Below, piece after piece: positions 17,276 through 27,540 of a DNA stretch of 64,000 nt. This stretch comes from Myxococcales bacterium (GTDB lineage: Bacteria > Myxococcota > Myxococcia > Myxococcales > Anaeromyxobacteraceae), in contig JAJZQX010000004.1 in the NCBI GenBank assembly GCA_021806645.1, positions 124,001-188,000 on the forward strand. The letters are read 5' to 3'. The first letter of the stretch is position 1; each line of letters opens with the position of its first letter. Under the pieces are notes generated by a model. That model was not told the origin of the DNA. It saw nothing but the letters and a program-made list of their open reading frames with translations, and did not search any database. A program made the translations under genes and the position numbers.

Positions 17276-18928
17276 TTGTCCGACACCCTGAGCGGCGGCC
17301 GCCTGGTCGCCCGCATGTTGAAGAAGGAAGGCGTCACCACCGCCTTCACCCTCTCCGGGCTGCACATCGCCCCCATCTACGCCGGCTGCGTCGAGGAGGG
17401 GATCCGGCTCATCGACACCCGCCACGAGCAGGCCGCGGCGCACGCCGCCGACGCCTGGGCGCGGCTGACCCGCGGCGTCGGGGTGGCCATCGTCACCGCC
17501 GGTCCGGGCGTCACCGACGCGGTCACCGGCGTGGCCAACGCCTTCAGCGCCGCGGTGCCGCTGGTGCTGCTGGGCGGCGCCGCCCCCACCTTCAACCAGG
17601 GGCGCGGCGCGCTGCAGGAGATGCCGCAGACGCAGCTCTTCGCCGGCATCACCAAGTGGTCGGATCGGGTGCCGTCGCCCGAGCTGATCCCCACCTACCT
17701 GGCCAAGGCCTTCCGCGTGGCCCGCGCCGGGCGGACCGGTCCGGTCTTCCTCGAGCTGCCCTGGGACGTCCTCTCCAACGGCGCCGACGAGGCGCTGGCC
17801 GACGCGCAGACCCGCTACCGGACGCCAGCGCGCTGCCCAGGCGACCCGGCCATGGTGGAGGCGGCCCTGGCCCTGCTGGCTCGCGCCGAGCGGCCGGTGG
17901 TGCTGGCCGGCTCCTCGATCTGGTGGGACGGCGCCTGGGACGCGCTGCGGGCGCTGGCCGACCTGACCGGCGTGCCGGTCTACCTGAACGGCATGGGGCG
18001 CGGCTGCCTGCCGAGCGACCACCCGGGCTTCCTGCAGCTCTCGCGCAAGGAGGCGCTCTCCCGCGCCGACGTGGTGCTGGTGGTCGGGACGCCGCTCGAC
18101 TTCCGCGTCGGCTACGGCGCGCCGCCCACCATCGCCGAGGAGGCCCGCGTCATCCAGGTGGACATCGACGCCGCGGACATCGGCCGCAACCGGCCGGTCG
18201 AGGTGGGCATCATCGGCGACTCGCGCTCGGTGCTCGACCAGCTGCGCGCGGGAGCGGTGCACTGGGGCGGTGCGGGCTGGCTCGGCGAGCTGCGCGCCGC
18301 CGAGGCGAAGCGGCGCGAGCAGCAGGCCGTCTTCGAGGCGAGCGACCAGCGCCCCATCCACCACTTCCGGCTGGCCCGGGCGCTCGACGAGGTGGCCGCG
18401 CGCGCCGGCGACGTCACCTTCGTGGGCGACGGCGGCAACGTGGTGGCGGTGGCGGCCAAGGTGCTGCGCGTCGGCGGTCCGGGGCGCTGGCTCGACCCGG
18501 GCCCGCTCGGCTGCCTCGGCGTGGGCGCGCCCTTCGCCATCGCCGCCAAGCTGCTCCACCCCGAGCGGCACGTCTGCGTGATCCAGGGGGACGGCGCCTT
18601 CGGCCTGAACGGCATGGACTTCGAGACCGCGGTCCGCTTCAAGCTGCCGATGGTGGTGGTGGTCGGCAACGACGCGGCCTGGGGACAGATCCAGGTGCCG
18701 CAGCGGGCCATGTACGGCGAGGAGAAGTCGCCGGCCACGACGCTGGCGCCGACCCGCTACGACCAGGTGGTGAAGGCGCTCGGCGGCGACGGGGAGCACG
18801 TGGACGATCCGGCGCAGCTGGTCCCCGCGCTCACCAGGGCCTTCGCGAGCGGGAAGGTCTACTGCGTCGACGTGGCCATTGACCCGGAGGCGGCAGCCTC
18901 GAGTGGCGCAGCCGGGTACGCCGTCTAG
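17276..18928 (+). CDS. TPP-dependent acetolactate synthase-like enzyme
   Basis: A 550-residue three-domain thiamine-diphosphate enzyme of the acetolactate synthase / 2-hydroxyacyl-CoA lyase superfamily. Residues 1-165 are the PYR domain with the catalytic Glu in IDTRHEQAA, the middle is the central domain, and the C-terminal PP domain has the Mg-TPP motif GDGAFG...N (near residues 439-467). The TTG at 17,276 is preferred because a strong GGAGGGG lies eight bases upstream and conservation begins there. No regulatory subunit gene is adjacent, and the ilvB-type FAD region is not obvious, so a lyase or decarboxylase is as likely as acetolactate synthesis. Confidence 0.82.
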   Translation: MSDTLSGGRLVARMLKKEGVTTAFTLSGLHIAPIYAGCVEEGIRLIDTRHEQAAAHAADAWARLTRGVGVAIVTAGPGVTDAVTGVANAFSAAVPLVLLGGAAPTFNQGRGALQEMPQTQLFAGITKWSDRVPSPELIPTYLAKAFRVARAGRTGPVFLELPWDVLSNGADEALADAQTRYRTPARCPGDPAMVEAALALLARAERPVVLAGSSIWWDGAWDALRALADLTGVPVYLNGMGRGCLPSDHPGFLQLSRKEALSRADVVLVVGTPLDFRVGYGAPPTIAEEARVIQVDIDAADIGRNRPVEVGIIGDSRSVLDQLRAGAVHWGGAGWLGELRAAEAKRREQQAVFEASDQRPIHHFRLARALDEVAARAGDVTFVGDGGNVVAVAAKVLRVGGPGRWLDPGPLGCLGVGAPFAIAAKLLHPERHVCVIQGDGAFGLNGMDFETAVRFKLPMVVVVGNDAAWGQIQVPQRAMYGEEKSPATTLAPTRYDQVVKALGGDGEHVDDPAQLVPALTRAFASGKVYCVDVAIDPEAAASSGAAGYAV

Positions 18929-19036
18929 TCTCTCCCCCCGACTTGTGAAAACATCCCGCTGCCCGTGGGGCCGGCTCCGGTTCCGGGCGGGCGACATTTC
19001 AACGTGAGGCCCGTCCTCGGGCCGGAAGGGGTACGA

Positions 19037-19768
19037 ATGCGCACCACCATGATGGCCGTGCTGGCCCTGACGCTGTCAGCCTGCGGCATCAGCCGCGAGC
19101 AGTACGCCGCCAAGGAGGCCGAGCTGGTCAAGTACCAGAAGATGTACAGCGACGAGTCGAGCCGGACCGAGGGGCTGCAGACCAAGGTGAGCGAGCTCGA
19201 CGTCCAGCTGACCGCTGCGCAGGCCAAGCTGAAGGCGGTGGAGGACGAGAAGGCCCAGGCCGAGGAGCGGGCCTCGTCGCTGGCGGTCAGCAACGCCCAG
19301 CGCGAGCGGCTGGCCCAGGCGCTGGAGCGGCAGATCAAGGCCGGGCAGGTGGAGATCACCGAGCTGCGCGGCAAGATGACCGTGAAGCTGAAGGACAAGA
19401 TCCTCTTCGCCTCCGGCTCGGCGGCGCTGGGCCGGGACGGCCGCAAGGCGCTCGACGCCGTGGCCGATGCCTTCAAGGACCTGCGCGACCGGAACGTGAT
19501 CGTGTCCGGCTACACCGACACCATGCCGGTGGCCAAGACGGGCGCCTTCAAGGACAACTGGGAGCTCTCCACCGCGCGCGCCGTCGCCGTGGTCCGCTAC
19601 CTGGCGCGGAAGGGGGTCGGTCCGACCATGCTGGGCGCCGCCGGCTTCTCGCAGTACCGGCCGGTCGCGCCCAACGACTCGGTGGCCAACCGGAGCCTCA
19701 ACCGGCGGATCGAGATCGCCCTCACCGCGGCCGACACCATCGCCCCCGCGGCCGAGGCGCCGAAGTAG
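19037..19768 (+). CDS. OmpA-family outer-membrane lipoprotein
   Basis: A 243-residue lipoprotein. A short signal ends in the lipobox L-S-A-C (Cys about residue 16). A coiled coil occupies about residues 25-115. An OmpA-like peptidoglycan-binding domain follows, with a start-of-domain ILFASGSAALGRDG and the signature NWELSTARAVAVVRYL...NRSLNRRIEI. It would tie the outer membrane to peptidoglycan. The ATG at 19,037 is chosen for its GGAAGGGG site and for placing the signal peptide at the N-terminus. It is followed by tRNA-Pro. Confidence 0.88.
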   Translation: MRTTMMAVLALTLSACGISREQYAAKEAELVKYQKMYSDESSRTEGLQTKVSELDVQLTAAQAKLKAVEDEKAQAEERASSLAVSNAQRERLAQALERQIKAGQVEITELRGKMTVKLKDKILFASGSAALGRDGRKALDAVADAFKDLRDRNVIVSGYTDTMPVAKTGAFKDNWELSTARAVAVVRYLARKGVGPTMLGAAGFSQYRPVAPNDSVANRSLNRRIEIALTAADTIAPAAEAPK

Positions 19769-19799
19769 GCGGCGGGCCGGCCGGCGCACCGGGATCTGG

Positions 19800-19828
19800 T
19801 TGACCCGATTTTCACCCGGTGCTACGTA
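19800..19828 (+). promoter_or_regulatory. tRNA-Pro promoter
   Basis: TTGACC, 17 bases, TACGTA, ending 19 bases before the tRNA 5' end. Confidence 0.6.
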
Positions 19829-19846
19829 CGCCGTCCCTGCAGCACC

Positions 19847-21304
<1,458 letters not shown>

Positions 21305-21307
21305 GGC

Positions 21308-21634
21308 TCACCTCCCCGTCCGGTTCGACCCGGGGTGAGGAGGGAACCTAGCGAGAGACGCTCGACCGCGCTCACCCTCCGCCGGCCGCCACCCGTCGCG
21401 GAAGGCCCGGACCACCTTCGGGTCGAAGATGATCCTCGTCCCGATGCGCGGGAGCGCGGGAAGCTCGCCGTCGCGCTCGAGGTTGCGGACCGTGGACTCG
21501 CTCACGTTCAGGAAGTACGCGACGTCCTGCACGCTCCAGCTCCGGTCGTCCGTCAACGCTGGGCGCGGCTTCTGCCTGCGCTGGGGCAGATGGGGAACCG
21601 AGATGCGGCGCTCGGCCGAGAGTTCTTCGTGCAT
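21308..21634 (-). CDS. Excisionase-like HTH protein
   Basis: A 108-residue protein with a MerR/excisionase-type winged helix (residues 33-82: WSVQDVAYFLNVSESTV, then LPALPRIGTRIIFDPKVVRAF). Such proteins bend the attachment site and favour excision. It ends four bases before the integrase start on the same strand, so the two are one transcript. The Arg/Pro-rich flanks are not conserved in the family. It could also be a transcriptional regulator of int. Confidence 0.75.
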   Translation of the reverse strand: MHEELSAERRISVPHLPQRRQKPRPALTDDRSWSVQDVAYFLNVSESTVRNLERDGELPALPRIGTRIIFDPKVVRAFRDGWRPAEGERGRASLARFPPHPGSNRTGR

Positions 21635-21785
21635 GGGCCACCGCCCTGAGTCGCGGAGCGCTCCCTCACCTGACGTCCGCGCTGTATCTGTTTATTGTAT
21701 CCCTCTTAACTGTCGTTCGCTTGCTGGACTCAAGAGAGGGCCCATGCGGGGATGTTGCTCGAGGTCGCGGTGGGTTCCAGTCAAC

Positions 21786-23084
21786 ACATCGCTGACAGTT
21801 GACTGTGTAGTGCGGTGAGTGCGGCTACCCGGTTCCGGCTCGCGCGTTCAGGTCAATCTCCAGGGTGACACCCGGGTTGACAGTGTGAACCGTGGGCATC
21901 GCGATGCGCTCCGGTTCGAGGGCGACGGCCAGCGGGGCGATCTCGAGCGTGCCGAGATCCAGGTCGAAGTAGCGGGCCCGCCAGCGCAGCACCCCTTCCT
22001 TCTTGAGCCCGATGACCTGGCCGCTCAGCGCGGCGCTCACGAACACCACGTCGTCGTCGACCGAGATGCTGCCGCCCTTGGCCACGCGCCGGGTCATCCA
22101 GTCTGGCGGGTAGCTCGGTGTCAGCGGCACGAGCGAGCGCCGCTCCGACGGCCGGTAGACCTCCGCGGGCGTTTTGTCGCCGAGCGCGTCGTGCGGCCGG
22201 ACCTCGTTGAAGTCGACCATCCAGCGGTCGCAGGCGCTGCTGGGCGCGGCGGGTCTTGGCCGGCGAGAGTTGCAGCTCTGCCAGGTCGCGGTGCATCCGC
22301 TCGTGGCCGCCGTTGTCCTGCGGGCAGCCCGGACGGGAGCGCACCACCCGGATGCCCAGTGAGAGCAGCCAGGCCGACAGGCGGCCCAGCCCGCCGCGCC
22401 CGCGGGTGCACACCAAGGGCGCGCCGTTGTCGCTCTGGATGGCCGCGGGAAGGCCGTAGCGCTGGAAGAGCAGCGTGAGCACCTCTCGGACCTCCTCGCC
22501 CCTCGTCGACTCGACGAGCGTCACGGCCAGGACCTTCCGGCTGTAGGCGTCGCGGACCGTCAGCGGCTCGCAGCGCTCCCCGTTCTGGGCCCTCCACCAC
22601 CCCTTGAAGTCGATGGTCCAGAGGTCGTTGGGCCCGTGCACCTCGACGCGGGGCTTCCCGTCGATGCTCCAGATCCGCACCTTCGGCCGGCGCCGCCTCA
22701 TCCTCCCCAGCCGAGCCAGCACCCGCGCCACCGTGTTCTTGCTGGGCGCCTCGTCCCCGAGCTCGCGCCGGAGCGCCTTGGAGATCTTGTCGACGCCCCA
22801 GGTCGAGTGCTGCTCGCGCCACTCCAGGATGCGGACGACCACCTCCTCGCCGGTCGTGAGCGGGCTCGACTGCGGCCGCCGGCTCTGCTCGCTCAGGCCG
22901 GTGTAGCCGGCCTCACGGAACCGCCGCAGCCACTTGTGGCCGGTCTGGCGGGAGATGCCGTACTCCAGGCAGAGCGCCGACACGTTGGCGCCCGGCGCGC
23001 TCGCCTTCTCGATGAACTGCAGCTTCTGGCTCATGACTCGCTGCTCTCTCCAGGGCACGCCACAGGTGAACCTGTCAGCGATGT
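21786..23084 (-). mobile_element. IS481-family insertion sequence
   Basis: Terminal inverted repeats flank the transposase gene: ACATCGCTGACAG at 21,786-21,798 and its complement CTGTCAGCGATGT at 23,072-23,084. Similarity continues inward (TTGACTGTG versus TTCACCTGTG). A second copy of the right-end motif lies at 23,099-23,110, so the right end may be there instead. I could not identify a target-site duplication. Confidence 0.7.
21825..23058 (-). pseudogene. IS481-type transposase, frameshifted
   Basis: The N-terminus (MPWREQRVMSQKLQFIEKA), helix-turn-helix region and integrase core (TIDFKGWW, SDNGAPL, GHERMHRDL) are those of IS481 transposases of the DDE superfamily. The frame breaks near 22,231-22,240. 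After AQQR the expected DRWMVDFNEVRPHDAL continues in another frame to a stop at 21,825; a loss of two bases at a GC repeat would explain it. The copy is therefore probably inactive. A sequencing error at this GC-rich spot is the alternative. Confidence 0.8.
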
Positions 23085-23323
23085 CCTGGGTCGAAAAGTG
23101 TCAGCGATGTCCTGGTACAGCACCTCCAACGGGGGCGTCGGGTGGTACAGGGTCCAGGGGCGCGACCGCGAGAGGGCAGTCGTTCAGAGCACACGGCCAC
23201 GCACGCACGGCCGCCTGCAGGGGCGGCGCCGCAGACGCCGCCCTCCGGTCATGCCACTGCCAGTGGTGAACCGCCTCGGGCGCCTGCCTGCGGGCCCGCC
23301 CAGGCGATCCGGAGGCGGGAGCG

Positions 23324-23668
23324 CTACTTGCGCTTCTTCTCGGGCTCCGAGCCGGGGGCGTCGAACCCCGCGCCCTTCTCACGCAGCTCCATGCTGCGCT
23401 GGAAGAGCACGTGCAGGAGGTACTCGTAGCGCCCCATCTTCAAGGCCAGTCGATCCGCCTCGAGGAGGTGCGAGGCGGCGTCCGGGAGGCCGAACCAGGT
23501 GCGCAGCCCGTCCAGCATTCGGTTCACGTAGGCCGTGAGGTCGAGCCCCTTCGAGGCGGCCTCGCCCTTCAAGAACGTGATGAGCTCCCGGGTCATGCGG
23601 AACGTCTGCATGATCTTCTCGGTGCTTTGGAAAGCGGACTCCTCGCGAGAGACCTTCTCCCTGGCCAT
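23324..23668 (-). CDS. Hypothetical protein, possible RHH DNA-binding
   Basis: A 114-residue protein from the ATG at 23,668; in-frame GTG starts lie further upstream. A segment near residues 20-60 (FRMTRELITFLKGEAASKGLDLTAYVNRML) has the strand-helix-helix pattern of ribbon-helix-helix proteins found on plasmids. The C-terminal half is helical and ends in a charged, Lys-rich tail. It lies alone on the minus strand right of the IS element. The 212 bp between it and the IS contain GC-rich inverted repeats but no gene. Function unknown. Confidence 0.5.
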   Translation of the reverse strand: MAREKVSREESAFQSTEKIMQTFRMTRELITFLKGEAASKGLDLTAYVNRMLDGLRTWFGLPDAASHLLEADRLALKMGRYEYLLHVLFQRSMELREKGAGFDAPGSEPEKKRK

Positions 23669-23856
23669 CGTTCGCCTCGACTTGCGCGCTAGGTGGGCCG
23701 GCCCAAAGGGCCGACAGATGTTTCGATGCCGTCCGACTGCACTATGCCAGACGCGCACATCGCGTGCCACGAGGGCTGAGAGTCCCGGGCGGGCCTCGGG
23801 CGGCCGCCGGGGCTCTTGACCACCGCCGGATACTGTACTTATGTTCAGCCACCGTC

Positions 23857-24087
23857 ATGAGCGCCCCAGCCTCCTCCCCTCCTGGCCAGAACCCCGAGAC
23901 ACTCCTCAAGGTCGCCTCGCTCATCGAGCGCCGCATTGCCGAACTCGACCGGCTCGGCCCGCCGAACGCGCCCGGCTACGCCTGCAACGCCTGCCGGGAC
24001 GGCGAGTTGCACCGTCTGGTCGGCGTCGTCCGCGGCATGGCCGGTCAGGCTCACCTACGCCAGCGGCCTGCCTCGACGAACGAGTAG
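23857..24087 (+). CDS. Small hypothetical protein with CxxC
   Basis: A 76-residue protein. Residues 13-33 form an amphipathic helix (ETLLKVASLIERRIAELDRL) followed by a C-x2-C (ACNACRDGELHRLVGVVRG). It is the only rightward gene in this part of the island and overlaps the 3' end of radC tail-to-tail by 37 bases. A TTGACC at about 23,816 and an AT-rich TACTTATG stretch could be its promoter. I do not recognise it. Confidence 0.45.
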   Translation: MSAPASSPPGQNPETLLKVASLIERRIAELDRLGPPNAPGYACNACRDGELHRLVGVVRGMAGQAHLRQRPASTNE

Positions 24088-24665
24088 TAGCCGCCGGAGG
24101 CCACGATCACGTGGTCGCGGGCCACCACCCCGACCAGCTCGGACGCCGCCCGCAGTCGCTCGGTCAAATCTGCGTCCTCCGGCGAAGGGTCCTGCGAACC
24201 GGACGGATGATTGTGCACGAACACCAGTCCGTGGGCGCCCTCCCGCACCGCCGCCCGCAGCGCTTCACGCGGGCTCACCGGGCACTGCGAGACGGACCCC
24301 TGGGCGACCCTCTCGGTCCGCATGAGCTTGCCGCGCACGTCGAGCAGGACGACGTGGAACTCTTCGACCTGGGCGTGCGCGAGGGGCCGCATGAGCTCGT
24401 AGACGCGGCCTGGATCGAGGCAGCGCTCGCCACGCCTGGGCGGTGCCCAGGCGCCGCGGCGGCCCAGCTCGAACGCCGCCACGATCGCGGCCGCCCGGGC
24501 CTCGCCCACGCCGATCCGCCTCAGCTCGGCAACCGTGAGCCACGCCAGTTCGCCCACTGGCCGCGAGGCGGCATCGCCGGCGCCCAGCATCGACAGCAGG
24601 TCGGCGTCCGACAGCGCCCGCGGCCCCTCCATGAGGAGCCGCTCGCGAACGAGGTCCCTCGCCAT
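24051..24665 (-). CDS. radC: RadC-family JAB1/MPN protein
   Basis: A 204-residue protein of the RadC/YicR type, common on plasmids and islands. Residues 15-80 contain two helix-hairpin-helix-like segments (ALSDADLLSMLGAG and TVAELRRIGVGEARAAAIVAAFELG). The JAB1/MPN metallo-domain has the HNHPSGSQDPSPED zinc motif near residue 152. Despite its name the family has no proven role in DNA repair. I chose the ATG at 24,665; the frame continues 54 codons upstream without conservation. It follows the next gene by 11 bases and is the last of the leftward operon. Confidence 0.88.
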   Translation of the reverse strand: MARDLVRERLLMEGPRALSDADLLSMLGAGDAASRPVGELAWLTVAELRRIGVGEARAAAIVAAFELGRRGAWAPPRRGERCLDPGRVYELMRPLAHAQVEEFHVVLLDVRGKLMRTERVAQGSVSQCPVSPREALRAAVREGAHGLVFVHNHPSGSQDPSPEDADLTERLRAASELVGVVARDHVIVASGGYYSFVEAGRWRR

Positions 24666-24676
24666 GGTCGCCTCCC

Positions 24677-25159
24677 TCACGCCCGGGCCTGCGCCGCGGG
24701 GCGGCGGAGGGTTGGAGGCCGCGCCGTGACCTTCGCCGGCGGCGGCGGGAGCCCCAGGGCGGCGGGCACCGGCACCGGGGCGCCCTTCGGCCACCACCAG
24801 AGCTGGGCGGCCGGATCCCACCGCCACCCCGACCGCTTGAGCTCCTCCCGGATCTCCTCCGGCGGTTTCCGGTCAAACCGGAGAGCCGGCTGCCTGCCGT
24901 TGTGGCGGGTCCTCTCGACCTGGAAGGATGGCTCGGACTTCGACCGCTCGAGCTCCGCAGTGGTCCTGAGCTCGAGCAGCGACGCCCCGCAGTAGGTGCA
25001 GCACTCCTCCTGCACCGTCGAGTCGGCCGCGTAGAGGGGGATGATCGGCCGGCCGTTGTAGTCGGTGTCCCAGGGACCGAGGCCGGTGGTGGACCGCAGG
25101 CACGCGGGGCAGAAGACCTCGTCGTTGGCGCTGTAACCGAGGACCGTGAAGGGCTTCAT
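24677..25159 (-). CDS. Zn-ribbon-like island protein
   Basis: A 160-residue protein with two CxxC pairs (CPACLR near residue 17 and CCTYCG near residue 52), likely one zinc site. A short motif near residues 92-125, LRFDRKPPEEIREELKRSGWRWDP with the following W-W-W, is a module I know from many plasmid and phage proteins of unknown role. The C-terminus is Pro-rich. The start ATG is preceded by AAAGGAGC and, just upstream of that, a copy of the recurring hairpin. Confidence 0.55.
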   Translation of the reverse strand: MKPFTVLGYSANDEVFCPACLRSTTGLGPWDTDYNGRPIIPLYAADSTVQEECCTYCGASLLELRTTAELERSKSEPSFQVERTRHNGRQPALRFDRKPPEEIREELKRSGWRWDPAAQLWWWPKGAPVPVPAALGLPPPPAKVTARPPTLRRPAAQARA

Positions 25160-25184
25160 CGTGGCAGCTCCTTTGAGTGGGGGC

Positions 25185-25224
25185 GGCACCGCGCCGCCTC
25201 GCCCGACACGGGCGGGGCGGTGCC
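25185..25224 (-). repeat. Recurring leader hairpin, copy 1
   Basis: On the minus strand GGCACCGCCCCGCC and GGCGGCGCGGTGCC form a 14-bp stem with one mismatch. It ends 25 bases before the start codon at 25,159, with the ribosome-binding site between. Confidence 0.7.
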
Positions 25225-25428
25225 GGCCCCGCGGCGGCGGACGGCGGCGTTGCCGAGGCGTCGGGCGTGTCGCCGGGCGTGACGGCGCGCGCGCCGTTTG
25301 CGCGCGCTGGCGCGACCGGCGCTCCCGACGCGCGAGGCGTCTCTAGCCGCCGTCCGCCGCCGCTCCCGGGGAGCTGCCGCGGTGAAGCCCGGCGGCCCGG
25401 CACGCCACCCGAGGGCACTGCCGCGCAC

Positions 25429-25650
25429 TCACGATTCCCGGGCGACCTCGCCCGGCGCCCGCAGCGTCCCGCCCAGCCAGACGGAGGGGAACGGGGTCCC
25501 GGTAGACAGGCGCCTGTGCAGCTCGATGGTCACCCTCGCCAGGCGAACCACCTCGTCGACCTGGACCTCGCGACCGCCGGGTTGCGGGGTGAGGATGCGC
25601 CTCGCGAGCGTGAGCTGCTCCTGCAGGAGGTTCGTCGCGATCCGGTTCAT
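25429..25650 (-). CDS. Small hypothetical protein
   Basis: A 73-residue protein, MNRIATNLLQEQLTLARRIL at the start, with a helical N-terminal half (residues 5-50) and a compact Pro/Gly C-terminus. An AAGGAG site lies before the ATG, with a copy of the recurring leader hairpin just upstream. Base use and the ribosome-binding site support it as real. The 269 bp to the next start at 25,159 hold the first copy of the hairpin and otherwise only a very GC-rich stretch. No function recognised. Confidence 0.5.
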   Translation of the reverse strand: MNRIATNLLQEQLTLARRILTPQPGGREVQVDEVVRLARVTIELHRRLSTGTPFPSVWLGGTLRAPGEVARES

Positions 25651-25674
25651 CTGTCGGCTCCTTGTGCTGGACGC

Positions 25675-25712
25675 GGCACCGCGCCGCTCACCGTGGGCGG
25701 CGGCGCGGTGCC
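25675..25712 (-). repeat. Recurring leader hairpin, copy 2
   Basis: GGCACCGCGCCGC paired with GCGGCGCGGTGCC around a 12-base loop; it ends 24 bases before the ATG at 25,650, with AAGGAG between. Confidence 0.75.
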
Positions 25713-25762
25713 GGCGTCGAGGACGGGTGGAGCCGCCCGTCACCGGGCGGCTCCCTTCCCGG

Positions 25763-25933
25763 TCACGCCTCCGCCGGCTCCTCGTCGTCGAAGAAGGCCG
25801 TGCGGGTGAGGTGCAGCTCCGGCGGGTGGTAGTCGCCGCAGAGCTCGCAGTGGACGATCTCGAGCTGGAGGTCGGTGAACTCCTCCTGGATCTCGAGGTG
25901 CAGCGCCGGGTCGGTCGGGATGAGGCTGGCCAT
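25763..25933 (-). CDS. Small acidic protein with CxxC
   Basis: A 56-residue acidic protein, with CELCGDYHPPELH near residue 32 that could hold a metal together with the His residues. It has a copy of the recurring hairpin and a GGGAG site upstream. Function unknown. Confidence 0.5.
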   Translation of the reverse strand: MASLIPTDPALHLEIQEEFTDLQLEIVHCELCGDYHPPELHLTRTAFFDDEEPAEA

Positions 25934-25958
25934 GTGTTCGCGTCTCCCTGTGGTGGGC

Positions 25959-25998
25959 GGCACCGCGCCGCCTCGCCCGGGACGGGCGGCGCGGTGCT
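25959..25998 (-). repeat. Recurring leader hairpin, copy 3
   Basis: GGCGGCGCGGTGCC pairs with AGCACCGCGCCGCC (one mismatch at the base) around a 12-base loop; it ends 25 bases before the ATG at 25,933. Confidence 0.75.
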
Positions 25999-26169
25999 GC
26001 CCACGAGCGCGCGGGGGGCCGCCGTGGCCGGCGCTCCGCCCTGCCGGCCCGTGACGGCGAGGCTGTATGGGAGCTGGCGCGGGCCGTGCCCGGCGGAGCG
26101 ACGGCGGCCGTAAGGCGGCCCCCCGCGCGCGCCCCGGAGACGCGCTGGCCAGCCGGCGCCGGCCCGTCG

Positions 26170-27468
26170 CTACGCCGCGAACAGGGCGGTGGCGCTCGCG
26201 TCGTCGATCGTCGAGAGGTTCGTGACCACGTGGACCTCATCGCACCAGGGGGCGAGCCACTCCCGCTCGACCCCGATCCCCAGCCCGAAGATCGTGATGC
26301 CGAGCGCCGCGGCGCCCTCGCGGAGCACGCCCGCCGCGCTCGCATCCGAGCCGCCATCGGTCACGAGCACGATGTCGGCCTTGCACAATGCGCCGGGGTG
26401 CGTCCGGATGATCTCGATTCCGCGCGCGACCGCCGCGGCGATGTCCGTCCCTCCGCAGCACGAGACGAACAGCCCCTCCTCCGGAAGGGCGTCCCGGGGC
26501 TGCACGACGGCCTCGAACTTCACCCGGGCGTCGAACCCGAGGAGCGCGAACGCCCGGCGCTCCGCCTGCGCCTGGTCGAGCAGGGCCAGCCCGACCGCTG
26601 TGGCCCAGACGTCGCGCGGCCCGTCCATCGACCCGCTCTTGTCGAGCAGCACCACGAGCGGCCCCTTCCCCAGGGGGGCCGCCCCCTCCAGCCGGTACTG
26701 GAGGGCCCGCCGCTCGAAGAGCGCACGCAGGAAGTCGAGGCGCAGCAGCCGGTGGGTGAGCTTCCCGAGCTCCACCGGCAGGGCGCGGCCCAGGTCCCCG
26801 CCCTGCTCGATGTCCGTCACCTCGTCCGCGCCGTGCCGGACGCGCTGGCGGCGCTTCGCGGCCGCGATCCGCTTGAGACGCCCGGCGAGGGCCGCAATGC
26901 GCCGAAGGCGCTGGTCGAGCTTGAGCCGGACGGCGAGTGGCCGGACGGCCAGGTGCTCGAGTGCGACCCCGTCGGCTGTCCCGGTCCCGGGGAGCTGCCT
27001 ACCCACAAGGGTGACGTGCTCGAGCCCGTCCAGCGCCTCATGCAGCCCTTCCACGGCCCGGGCCGCGGCCGCGCAGGCGACCGCCAGCGGCCGCCGGAGC
27101 GGGTCCCTTCCGAAGCCGCCGGGCGCCACCGGCGACGGCTCCTCCGGCGCCGGAAGCTTCAGGTCCTGGACGAGCGCCTCGACCGCGGCCGCCGACGCCG
27201 CGGCGTCACCGCGGCATGCGGAGACGAGCCGCGCGAAGGATGGGAGCTCGTCACAGGCGGCGTGCACGCGCTCCGCCCAGACGCGAAGCGGCGCCGTGCT
27301 CTCCAGGCCGGGCTGCACCCACTCGCCCTCGCAGGTGTAGAGCCGCTCGAAGAGCTCGTCCTCGAGCCGTGCCTGCGCGGTGTCGCCGTCGCTCGCACGT
27401 GGCAACTGGCGGTTCTCACGGTGCAGCATCAGGTGCCACCGTGAGACGTCGAACAAGAGTCGCTTCAT
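26170..27468 (-). CDS. VWA-domain protein
   Basis: A 432-residue protein. Residues 1-260 are a helical region without a recognised domain; the C-terminal 165 residues form a von Willebrand A domain with the metal-ion-dependent adhesion site DKSGSM (near residue 275), a conserved Thr in GGTDIAAAV and Asp in VTDGGSD. Such proteins partner MoxR-type AAA ATPases, and the MoxR gene lies directly upstream with 72 bases between them. No signal peptide is visible, so the pair is probably cytoplasmic. A chaperone or metal-insertion role is known for some relatives; here the target is unknown. Confidence 0.85.
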   Translation of the reverse strand: MKRLLFDVSRWHLMLHRENRQLPRASDGDTAQARLEDELFERLYTCEGEWVQPGLESTAPLRVWAERVHAACDELPSFARLVSACRGDAAASAAAVEALVQDLKLPAPEEPSPVAPGGFGRDPLRRPLAVACAAAARAVEGLHEALDGLEHVTLVGRQLPGTGTADGVALEHLAVRPLAVRLKLDQRLRRIAALAGRLKRIAAAKRRQRVRHGADEVTDIEQGGDLGRALPVELGKLTHRLLRLDFLRALFERRALQYRLEGAAPLGKGPLVVLLDKSGSMDGPRDVWATAVGLALLDQAQAERRAFALLGFDARVKFEAVVQPRDALPEEGLFVSCCGGTDIAAAVARGIEIIRTHPGALCKADIVLVTDGGSDASAAGVLREGAAALGITIFGLGIGVEREWLAPWCDEVHVVTNLSTIDDASATALFAA

Positions 27469-27488
27469 GTGTGCCTCCGGGTCCGTGC

Positions 27489-27537
27489 GGCCCGTCCGCG
27501 GCCGCCCGAGAGGGCGGCGGCCGCGGCGGGCCGCGCC
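27489..27537 (-). repeat. GC-rich leader hairpin before the VWA gene
   Basis: A long imperfect stem (GCGGCCCGCCGCGGCCGCC on the minus strand with its partner GGGCGGCCGCGG...GGGCCGC) fills the gap between the MoxR stop and the VWA ribosome-binding site. The sequence differs from the recurring hairpin but the placement is the same. Confidence 0.5.
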
Positions 27538-27540
27538 GAG

